Position numbers and translations under genes: made by a program | The notes under the pieces: model-generated | What the model was told of the DNA's origin: nothing | The model's database searches: none | What the model saw: only the letters and a program-made list of their open reading frames with translations | Source of the DNA: Variovorax sp. PAMC26660 | GTDB taxonomy: Bacteria; Pseudomonadota; Gammaproteobacteria; Burkholderiales; Burkholderiaceae_C | Length of the DNA stretch: 64,000 nucleotides | Direction: 5' to 3' | NCBI RefSeq assembly: GCF_014302995.1 | Contig: NZ_CP060295.1 | Location: 1,488,001-1,552,000, forward strand | In this document: positions 8,959-15,882 of the stretch, one piece after another | Layout of the letters: each line of letters opens with the position of its first letter | Numbering within the stretch: the stretch's first letter is position 1

Positions 8959-9258
8959 CTATTTGTCTTTGTCTTCAGGTAGCCCAATTGCGTCAAGAAC
9001 AACAGGGAAATCTTTTCGCAGGGACTCCAAATGATACGAAATATGCTGAATCAAATTAACGTCAATATTGATTAACAGCGTCTCGAGCTCGTCTTGACTC
9101 AATGACTCGAATTTCTCACTTTCAATTGTGTCGACAAACCACTTGCATGCTTCAAATATGTCAGAAAGGTCCACAAAAATTCTGCCAGACAAATTTTCAT
9201 CAAGCGAATATTTGTCTAGCTCTTTTTTCACCACACCCAATAAATTATTCTTTTCCAT
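8959..9258 (-). CDS. Putative immunity protein for the Rhs C-terminal toxin
   Basis: A 99-residue acidic soluble protein, MEKNNLLGVVKKELDKYSL onward, ending GLPEDKDK. No known family was recognised. It is visibly AT-rich compared with every neighbouring gene, as immunity genes often are. It starts 1 base after the rhs stop codon with GGAAAA placed about 7 bases upstream; an alternative ATG at 9270 would overlap rhs by 11 bases but lacks a purine-rich leader. A small gene directly after the variable tip of an rhs gene is the standard place for the cognate immunity gene. The neutralising role is inferred from position only. Confidence 0.7.
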   Translation of the reverse strand: MEKNNLLGVVKKELDKYSLDENLSGRIFVDLSDIFEACKWFVDTIESEKFESLSQDELETLLINIDVNLIQHISYHLESLRKDFPVVLDAIGLPEDKDK

Positions 9259-9259
9259 A

Positions 9260-12200
9260 TTATTTTCCATTAGGAAGCCGAAGCCTCAATCTCGCAACCT
9301 CATCCTCCCATACTTTTATTTCGTTTTTCCAATGGTTCGCCGCGTTGCATTCAGGCTCTTGATCTAACTTTTGTTTGTGCTCTTCAATATTTCTCTCCAA
9401 GCTTTCTATTCTCTTGCGAATCTGTTTATTATTTTGGGCAAAAACAATTGAATCCAACCAATCACCCGTCGCGACTCCGGCGGAATTGCCCAGCTTTCCG
9501 CCGATAAGAGCTCCGGGCACTCCACCGCCAGCAGGGAAAAGCGCCTCTCCCACAATAGCTCCGCCAATCCGACCACCCCAAGCGCCTGCGACCCCAAGAC
9601 CTGTCCCTAAGGCGCTGAGCCCGCTCGGATCGCTGTAACTCAGCGGGTTCGCATCCACATACCCGAACCGATTCCACCCGCCGTCCAAGCCAATCGGATC
9701 GCCTTGCGTGTATCGGCCAGTGATGGGGCTGTAGGTCCGGTACCCGTTGTAGAACAACCCGGACTCCTCATCCGCATACTGCCCCGGATACCTCAGGTTG
9801 AACTTCACCTCGGAGAGGTTGGTCGTGCCCGGATTCGGTGTCGTCTCCGGATTGGCGAAGCGATTCCTCGCCAGCGTCGGCTTGTCTTCCCCGAACGCGC
9901 TGTAGCTCCACTGCCAGACCGCTTGACCACTTGCATCGGTGAGCTTGCGCGGCGTGTTCAGGTGATCGCTGTGTACCGCATACGTGGCGCCATTGATTAC
10001 TGCCGCAATCGGCATCGGCCCGTTGGCCGTGGGCAGGTAGATGTACTGGCTCTGCCCCGCACTGTTCGTACCCCCGCTGCCCACCTCTGCGAGCAGCGTG
10101 CCCTGCTCGTCGTAGACATACGCATAGCCCAACTGCTCAGCCTGGCTGGTCGACGGGCTCCACAGCTTGGTGAAGAACGCAATCAGGCTCTGCATGAACC
10201 CGGGATCGGCCGCATTGCCCTGGCTCGGCGGATACAGCGGCTCGGTCTTGAACACCCGCTGCCCCAGCGCGTTGTGCGCGTAGCGCGTGGTCGGGCTGAC
10301 ATCGGTAGCGCCTGTGGTCGATGCACCGAGGCGCCCTTCGGCGTCATAGGTGTAGCTGCGCAGGCCATCGCTCACGAGGTCGCCGTTTGCGTTGTAGCCA
10401 TAGGTGACGCTGGTGTTGCTCGCGCCGTTGATGCTCTGGGTGAAGCCCGTCAGTTGGTTGCTCGACGCGCCCACCGTGTAGGTGCGGCTGGTGCTCAGGC
10501 CGTTGACGGCCCGGGTGCTGCTGTTCCGGTTGCCGTTGGCGTCGTAGCCGAAGCCTGCGGTGTTGCCCGTGGCATTGAAGCTCACGATGCGCCCGACATT
10601 GTTGTAGCCCACGCTCCATGTCTGCGGCGCCAGCGAGATGGTGCTGTGCGTGGGGTCCGTGTCGCCGGGCTGGTACAGGTTCTGCGTCAGGCTCGTGATG
10701 CGGCCTGCGGCGTCGTAGACGTAGCTGCTGAACTCGGTGGAGGTCAGACGGCCAGCAGTGTCATAAGCCCGGCTGGCGGCCACGGCGGGGTTTGCAAACG
10801 CCCAGGTCCATGCCGTGGGCTGGCCCAGCGGGTTCCAGGCGATGCCGGTGACGAGGGGATTGCCGTTCCAGTTCAGGCCCGCAAGGCGGCCGGTGGCGTC
10901 GTACAGGTGGGTGAGCGTGGCGCCGTTGGGGTCGCCGATGCTCGCCAGCGTGCCGTTGGCGTTGTAGCCGTAGCTGACCTGCTGCACGCTGCCGTTGATC
11001 AGCGTCTGCTTCTTGAGGGTGACACGGCCGAAGGCATCGCGGGTGTACTCGGTGGTGCCGCTGCGGTCCACGATCTCGGACAGATAGCCCTTGCTGTTGG
11101 CCGTGAGGTCGTAGCGCAGGGTGGTGGTCTTGCCGTCGGCGAAGACCAGGCTTGTGGGGCGGCCCAATGCATCGCGGGTGATTGTTGTGGCCTGGCCCAG
11201 GGCGTCGGTGATCTGGCTGGGCAGGCCCAGGTTGTCGTACTGGGTGCTGGCGCTGCCCACGTCGGCGCTGGCTTCGGTGGTGGCGTTGCCTTGGGCGTCT
11301 CGGGTGTAGGTGGTGCTGACGCCCTTGAAGTCCTTGGCTTCGGTGACGGCATCGAGGGCATTCCAACTCAGGTAGGCGTTCTGGCTCGCAGGGTCGTTGA
11401 TCTTCACGACGCGTCTCAGACCGTCGCGGCTCAGGTCGGTACTCGGATTTGCGCCACTCACAATTCTGTTCAGTTCGCCATTGCCGTCATAGCCGAAGGA
11501 ACTGGTCTGATTCGGGCCTTCAGTCTTGGCGCTCAGGCGGTTGATGTTGTTGATCGTGCGGGCGGTGTTCCACGCCACGGTGCCCGCGCTGTCTTTGATC
11601 TGCTCGGTGGTGCGGTTGCCCATGCCATCGAGGGTGTAGGTGCCGCTCTCGCCTCGCTTGTTGCTCCAGCCGATCAGGCGGTGGGCTGGGTCGTAGGTGT
11701 AGGTCAGGACGAGCCCTGTAGGCAGTGTGATCGTCTCGACGGTGCCGTAGGGCTTGTAGGTGAGCGTGGTGGTCTGGCCGCCGACGGATTGGGTCAGCAA
11801 GCGGTCACGGGCGTCATAGGTATAGGCAGTGACAAGGCCATTGGGGGCGGTACTGCTGACGATGCGATTGGAGGTGTCGTAGCTGTAGCTGGTGACGTGG
11901 CTCAGAGCGTTGGTAGACGTCAGGACGTTGCCGAGGAGGTCATAGGTGTAGCTGGTGACTGCGCCGTTGGGCTCCGTCTGGGTACTTACCAAGCCTCGGG
12001 GGGTGTAGGTCCACTGCCAGAGCTGGGCTTTGTTGGTGGCCGTATCGGTGACGGTCTTCGACAGCGTGTTGCCCAGCGTGTCGTAGGTGTAGGCAGTAGT
12101 GCGGCCGGCCTCGGTCACGAGCGCGGGCAACGCAAAAGTTGCATGCCATTGAGTGGCCACCGTCCGCGCATCGGGCGTACCTGAGGCGTAGACCACGGTC

Positions 12201-13723
12201 GTGGGCAGGCGGCGGGCGACATCCCATGTCGTCGTGCTGATCGCCCCCTTGAAGTCGGTCTCCTTGGTGATCAGGCCATTGGCATCTTGTACACGGCTGG
12301 CAGCATCGCTCTTGCCTTCGCCTGAGGGCAATGAGCCTCCAGTGACGGCGAGCTTGCCCAGCGTGGTGCCATAGCTGTAGTTGCGGCTCGTGCCCAACGG
12401 ATCAACTACCGTGGCAGCACCCGCCGATGAGTAACTGACTTGATACTTATCGACGGAGCCCGCGAGTTGGGTGCTGATTGCACGGCCTGAGTTGTCATAT
12501 GCGAACGTGCCCCAGCGAACACCAGCCTCATCAAAGATGCCGGTCAGCCCCTGGGGAAACGAAGTGTTCTCGTAGACAAAACTTCGGGACTTTCCGTCGG
12601 GGTACAGAACAGAGGACAGGCGGCCCGTGCTGTCGTAGGCGTAAGCGATGACACGCGCATCGGGTGTCGTGACAGAAGCCAACTGCCCCGCGCTGTTGTA
12701 CGCAAACACGAGGGTTCGACCGAAGCCATTCGTGACTGAGGCCAGTTGGCCGGCACCGTTGTAGGTATAGGCGGTGGCCCAACCGTTGCGGTTTGCTTCG
12801 GTCTGCAGCTTGCCCGAGCCGTCGAAGCTGAGCGTGGTGTCGTCGTCGGTGCGGTGGTAGGTCCAGGCGCCAGAGGACTGCTGCACCAGTGTGTCGGCGC
12901 TGTTGCTCGCGGTCCAGGTGGTGGCGCCTGCCGGCTTGCCAAAGGTCCGAACATAGCCCTCGCCGGTGGTGATGGCTACGCCCAGCGGAGCAGTGGCAGG
13001 CGTGGCAACAAGTCTCGTGCTGAAGTTATGCGACCAGACTTGGCCGAGTGGGTTGCTCGCCCGGGTCGAATCACCTGCCCAGTTGCTGCGATAGGTGCGC
13101 GTGAAGGACAAGGCCTCGGGGCCGGAGTCGGACCAATCGGTTTCGGAGCGGTATTTCTCGGCAGTCGCAGGGAGGATGGGGCGACCAGCTTCAGCACCAG
13201 CCATACACATCAACGGCTGAGGGGCGGCTGGAATGCACGCAGTACTTGTCGCGTCTTCTTGAGTTTTGAGGTCACAGACGCAAAAAGTCCCAAGTAACGA
13301 ACTATTGGCTGGGCAAACAATCCCAACTTCGCTCGCATTGGCACTACCTGCGTTAATCTCGGCACCCGTCGAAGGACTCGTAGAAAACACTCTGCACCAG
13401 GCGGGCAAATCAAACTGGACCCTCGGATTCAACCACCCGTCCTTTTTCGCATGAGCAATCCCGGCAGGTGCGGCAGCGTCGCAAGCTGCACTGGCAGTCA
13501 CTCCAAAATGTGCTTCACTGAAGCCCGCGCTCTCCCAGTTCCATGTCAATCGCCATTGCGAAATCGGCGAAATTAACGCGTGCGATGCCACAGCAAACAG
13601 TAGCGACGACGCGATCACAACTATTCGGAAAGCCTGCGCTAGTTTCCTATTGAAACCGTGCACCGTCAGCGAAATCACCTTAGGACTCTCGTCAGTTCTC
13701 CAACGCGTTTCAGGCCCGCTCAT
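9260..13723 (-). CDS. Rhs-family polymorphic toxin with YD repeats
   Basis: A 1487-residue Rhs protein. Residues about 31-49 (AFRIVVIASSLLFAVASHA) form an export signal or membrane anchor, so this is a Sec-exported Rhs rather than a PAAR-headed type VI effector. Residues 170-215 hold the DUF6531-like start of the shell (PLMCMAGAEAGRPILPATAE, SFTRTYRSNWAG). The centre is an array of YD repeats (Y-D-x-x-G-R-L). The core ends with AVHSDHLNTPRKLTDASGQ, GQYADEESGLFYNGYRTY and the boundary NPLSYSDPSGL. The last 118 residues are unique: a Gly-rich hydrophobic segment, then a charged helix ending RLRLPNGK. This tip is the presumed toxin; its activity is not recognisable. A probable immunity gene follows. 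Confidence 0.93.
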   Translation of the reverse strand: MSGPETRWRTDESPKVISLTVHGFNRKLAQAFRIVVIASSLLFAVASHALISPISQWRLTWNWESAGFSEAHFGVTASAACDAAAPAGIAHAKKDGWLNPRVQFDLPAWCRVFSTSPSTGAEINAGSANASEVGIVCPANSSLLGTFCVCDLKTQEDATSTACIPAAPQPLMCMAGAEAGRPILPATAEKYRSETDWSDSGPEALSFTRTYRSNWAGDSTRASNPLGQVWSHNFSTRLVATPATAPLGVAITTGEGYVRTFGKPAGATTWTASNSADTLVQQSSGAWTYHRTDDDTTLSFDGSGKLQTEANRNGWATAYTYNGAGQLASVTNGFGRTLVFAYNSAGQLASVTTPDARVIAYAYDSTGRLSSVLYPDGKSRSFVYENTSFPQGLTGIFDEAGVRWGTFAYDNSGRAISTQLAGSVDKYQVSYSSAGAATVVDPLGTSRNYSYGTTLGKLAVTGGSLPSGEGKSDAASRVQDANGLITKETDFKGAISTTTWDVARRLPTTVVYASGTPDARTVATQWHATFALPALVTEAGRTTAYTYDTLGNTLSKTVTDTATNKAQLWQWTYTPRGLVSTQTEPNGAVTSYTYDLLGNVLTSTNALSHVTSYSYDTSNRIVSSTAPNGLVTAYTYDARDRLLTQSVGGQTTTLTYKPYGTVETITLPTGLVLTYTYDPAHRLIGWSNKRGESGTYTLDGMGNRTTEQIKDSAGTVAWNTARTINNINRLSAKTEGPNQTSSFGYDGNGELNRIVSGANPSTDLSRDGLRRVVKINDPASQNAYLSWNALDAVTEAKDFKGVSTTYTRDAQGNATTEASADVGSASTQYDNLGLPSQITDALGQATTITRDALGRPTSLVFADGKTTTLRYDLTANSKGYLSEIVDRSGTTEYTRDAFGRVTLKKQTLINGSVQQVSYGYNANGTLASIGDPNGATLTHLYDATGRLAGLNWNGNPLVTGIAWNPLGQPTAWTWAFANPAVAASRAYDTAGRLTSTEFSSYVYDAAGRITSLTQNLYQPGDTDPTHSTISLAPQTWSVGYNNVGRIVSFNATGNTAGFGYDANGNRNSSTRAVNGLSTSRTYTVGASSNQLTGFTQSINGASNTSVTYGYNANGDLVSDGLRSYTYDAEGRLGASTTGATDVSPTTRYAHNALGQRVFKTEPLYPPSQGNAADPGFMQSLIAFFTKLWSPSTSQAEQLGYAYVYDEQGTLLAEVGSGGTNSAGQSQYIYLPTANGPMPIAAVINGATYAVHSDHLNTPRKLTDASGQAVWQWSYSAFGEDKPTLARNRFANPETTPNPGTTNLSEVKFNLRYPGQYADEESGLFYNGYRTYSPITGRYTQGDPIGLDGGWNRFGYVDANPLSYSDPSGLSALGTGLGVAGAWGGRIGGAIVGEALFPAGGGVPGALIGGKLGNSAGVATGDWLDSIVFAQNNKQIRKRIESLERNIEEHKQKLDQEPECNAANHWKNEIKVWEDEVARLRLRLPNGK

Positions 13724-14261
13724 CGCAATCCCCCCTCGTACTTTCTCGTTTGCGTTCTTGCATATCCACAGCCAACTCTTAGCTGTCGTGACTCGCAGTG
13801 TGTTTTTGAACGGTCAATCACCCCCTCAGGTGACGCGCACTGCCACGCAGCGCACTCCGTACAAGTTGTTTCAGATTAGCCGAGCGGCCATTGGCAACCA
13901 AGGTCAATTTGACGAAGTTAGGGCCGGCACAAGCATGTTGAATGGGAAAGTACGCAGTGATTGCGCCTTGCGTTGTTGCTCAACGACAAGAGCGGCGCAT
14001 GCGAACGACCGGGCCAAACGCACTGCGGCCATTGGTCAGTGGAGCCTTGTCCACAGCCGCAACGCACGCCTGCGGCAGCCCAGTGATTCGGGTGCATAGC
14101 CCAATCTTTCGGGCGAACCGGCGAACAAGCATGGTCTGAGAACGGACCACAAGCAGACAGCATTTGCTGATAACAGCGGAACAACGGCGGGAAACGAGAC
14201 CGGTACGCGCGCGCGAGGCTTTTGTAGCTCTCCCGGGGCGCCCTTTTTTGAAAAATCAGAG
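13724..14261. other. Intergenic DNA upstream of rhs, no gene seen
   Basis: 538 bases between the rhs start and the excisionase-like gene. Short open frames exist on both strands, but none has a recognisable product, a good ribosome binding site or consistent codon use. The first 100 bases before the rhs start presumably carry its promoter, which I could not pinpoint. This stretch may be decayed island DNA. Confidence 0.5.
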
Positions 14262-14471
14262 CTAACCGCGCCGAAGCCGGCTCACCAATCGGCTATCCGC
14301 CATGACCTCGGCGATGTGCCGGGCACTGGGTTCTACATAGTAGGCGCGCCCGATCTTGAGGGGCGCCGGCACGATGCGGCCTTCGCGCACCCAGAGCCGT
14401 AGTGTCCGCTCTGCCGGAGGCGGGTCGAACTGCTGAGCAGCCCATGCAGCTAATGTGATTTTGAGAGACAT
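14262..14471 (-). CDS. Excisionase-like small DNA-binding protein
   Basis: A 69-residue basic protein. It reads MSLKITLAAWAAQQFDPPPA, then ERTLRLWVREGRIVPAPLKI and GRAYYVEPSAR. This matches the winged-helix excisionase layout of phage and island Xis proteins: an N-terminal L-x-x-W-A helix, recognition helix with R-T-L-R-x-W-x-R-E-G-x-I, and a wing with P-P-x-K-x-G-R-x-Y-x-V. Such proteins bend the attachment site to drive excision. It lies inside the repeats that bound the element, which supports the assignment. A purine-rich AAGGAGACCTT-like leader (reverse of 14470-14485) precedes the start. It could alternatively be a MerR-like regulator. Confidence 0.72.
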   Translation of the reverse strand: MSLKITLAAWAAQQFDPPPAERTLRLWVREGRIVPAPLKIGRAYYVEPSARHIAEVMADSRLVSRLRRG

Positions 14472-14487
14472 TCCAAGGTCTCCTTAA

Positions 14488-14622
14488 TCGAAATCATCGG
14501 GCCAGACGATCTATCACTGGGAGCAGGGCAAGGCGCGTCCACGCGCGCCGCAGCTTGAAAGTCTGGCGACAGTGCGAGGCCTCAGCGCGCGTGCCATTAC
14601 CGAGCGCTTGGGCACGCAATAA
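14488..14622 (+). pseudogene. XRE-family regulator, C-terminal remnant
   Basis: The frame runs from just after an in-frame TAA at 14485-14487 to TAA at 14620-14622 without a start codon. It reads SKSSGQTIYHWEQGKARPRA and continues PQLESLATVRGLSARAITERL. The S-x-x-x-I-Y-x-W-E-x-G-K-x-x-P segment is the hallmark of the recognition helix and following turn of Cro/C1-type helix-turn-helix proteins. The N-terminal half of the domain is missing, so this is a broken gene. It is divergent from the excisionase-like gene, an arrangement consistent with an element's lost control switch. Confidence 0.68.
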
Positions 14623-14773
14623 CCAGCCATCCGACAGCAACTGTAGGGCGTGCATCACTCGCAGTCGTTCGCCACGCCACAGTCACAGGCAACCTCCTCA
14701 CACGTTTGGCTTGCAATGGCAGGTAGTTGCCCCCGAGTGCAGGGGCGAAGCGACGGAATTTGCCAGCGCATTG

Positions 14774-14793
14774 CTAGTAGCCATGGCTACTAG
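14774..14793. promoter_or_regulatory. 20-bp perfect palindrome, possible operator
   Basis: CTAGTAGCCATGGCTACTAG is its own reverse complement. Two further outer bases on each side also pair after one mismatch, giving 26 bp of near-perfect symmetry. It lies about 220 bases upstream of the small exported protein gene and 150 bases after the broken XRE regulator. With no loop it is a protein-binding site candidate rather than a terminator. No regulator can be assigned. Confidence 0.5.
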
Positions 14794-15016
14794 TAATCAG
14801 GTGCACGGACCAGGAGCCGTGATTTTCTGAGTTGTAACCAGGATTCTTAGCAGCTATTAGCCACTCTGACAAAAACGCTGGAAAGTTCGACCTTTTCCTC
14901 GACATCCCGCGATGTTTCAGATCAGCCTCGGCTCAGGTATCGGCCACATCGCCGCAGCACCGAGTAGGTACTTGCGAGCGCTCTTAGAGGGCCGCCGCCT
15001 CGTGGAAAATGGGCTC

Positions 15017-15388
15017 ATGAAATCTATTCGATACGTTATCCCGGCAATCATGCTGTGTGCGACTGGTCTGCTGCAGGCACAGGTCGCAATCGGTGGCGTC
15101 GGCAACAGTTCATGCGATGTTTGGATCAAGGCTCGCAAGGCGCCGGCAGGGCTGGCTATGGAAACCATCACGGAGGCAATGATGACCTCTTGGGTGCAGG
15201 GTTACCTATCAAGCAAGAATTCCACTGGCACCACAGTCAAGATGGTCTTGGAAGTCCCAGACCCCAAATCAATAAAAAAGGTCTTGGACAGAGGGTGCGC
15301 GCTGATGCCGGATGCACTGATTTTTGCGGTTGCAGACGATTTGGCGAACACGCTAACCGAGATGTATCAAAGCCAGAAGCGCAAGTAG
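15017..15388 (+). CDS. Small exported protein, Rap1a/HdeA-like in layout
   Basis: A 123-residue protein with a clear signal peptide (MKSIRYVIPAIMLCATGLLQ, cleavage near AQ/A at 21-23). The mature part holds two cysteines (SSCDVWIKAR and DRGCALM) that could form a disulfide, with helices between them. The pattern of a Cys near the start, W-V-x-G-Y-L-S in the middle, a D-x-x-S-I stretch and a second Cys, then an ADDLANTL helix, is the arrangement seen in small Rap1a/HdeA-type periplasmic proteins, some of which are immunity proteins. The similarity is by layout only. The ATG at 15017 was chosen because it creates the signal peptide; the upstream in-frame ATG at 14912 does not. Confidence 0.62.
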   Translation: MKSIRYVIPAIMLCATGLLQAQVAIGGVGNSSCDVWIKARKAPAGLAMETITEAMMTSWVQGYLSSKNSTGTTVKMVLEVPDPKSIKKVLDRGCALMPDALIFAVADDLANTLTEMYQSQKRK

Positions 15389-15454
15389 CCTTGGCTCAGC
15401 ATTGCGCACCGGCTCCAGTGACCGACCCTCTACAGAAAGCTTTTCTTTGGGCGA

Positions 15455-15832
15455 TCACGTAATCAGCCGATGGACCACCAAACCACGCGCAGCCAACCGA
15501 TCAAGTCGGCTATCTGGTCCGACCAGATGAAGGGCGTCAACCACAAGCAGTTGCCTCTCCTCTGCGGCGCCGCGAGCGGCGATGGTGTTGGCCCAATTCT
15601 CGTTGCGAGCGGGGAAAAAGGCACGCCGTAGAGATGGCACCGATACCAATGGGCTCGCCTCTTGTAGCTCCGCAAGTGCAGCATGGTCGCAGCGCTCCCA
15701 AGCCTTCGCGATGAGAAAATCCAACTGACAGTCATCACCCCATCCCGTCGTTGCGCAAGCACGACACCAAAGAATTTGCCGGTACTTTTGTCGGTATCTT
15801 TGGAACAAAGAATCAAGATGCCTAGTATTCAT
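15455..15832 (-). pseudogene. TraB/GumN-family protein, C-terminal remnant
   Basis: The 3' part of this frame reads AFFPARNENWANTIAARGAA and continues RQLLVVDALHLVGPDSRLDR, LAARGLVVHRL. This matches the end of TraB/GumN proteins, which have an R-N-x-x-W pair followed by V-G-A-x-H-L-x-G-x-D and a final G-x-x-V-x-R-L. The usual G-A before H-L is D-A here. About 125 codons remain from an ATG at 15832, against roughly 300 in the family, and the N-terminal catalytic region is absent. The first 40 codons do not resemble the family. The fragment abuts the right attachment repeat. Confidence 0.55.
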
Positions 15833-15850
15833 GCGGCCTGCAGGATGATT

Positions 15851-15873
15851 TTCGATTCCTGTCGAGGCACCAG
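15851..15873 (+). repeat. Right attachment-site repeat (attR-like copy of tRNA-Arg 3' end)
   Basis: TTCGATTCCTGTCGAG followed by GCACCAG, a direct copy of tRNA-Arg positions 8634-8657 with one G deleted from the GGG run. Only the T-loop, 3' acceptor strand and CCA are copied; there is no second tRNA. It marks the right boundary of the island, and the next gene starts 10 bases later. Confidence 0.8.
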
Positions 15874-15882
15874 CACCCCACG

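Larger units (their letters stand above)
8657..15873. mobile_element. Decayed integrative element (genomic island) at tRNA-Arg(CCT)
   Basis: About 7.2 kb bounded by the tRNA 3' end and its direct-repeat copy. Contents are atypical for the surrounding chromosome: an Rhs toxin gene, an AT-rich immunity-like gene, an orphan Rhs core fragment, an excisionase-like gene, a truncated XRE regulator, a near-operator palindrome, a small exported protein and a TraB/GumN fragment. No integrase was found in any frame, so the element is probably immobile on its own. The presence of an excisionase-like gene, the two att-like repeats and several remnants argues for loss of the integrase after insertion rather than chance repeats. 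Confidence 0.72.

Noticed and set aside
9704-12184. Plus-strand 826-codon open frame antisense to rhs
   Set aside because: It is the mirror of repetitive high-GC Rhs coding sequence; there is no ribosome binding site, known domain or independent codon bias.
14555-14830. 91-codon plus-strand frame after the XRE remnant
   Set aside because: It overlaps the remnant in another frame, crosses the palindrome and has no recognisable product.
15463-15816. Minus-strand 117-codon frame opening near the right repeat as an integrase gene
   Set aside because: It contains K-D-T-D-K-S-T-G-K but no tyrosine recombinase R-H-R-Y motifs; a different frame matches TraB/GumN better.
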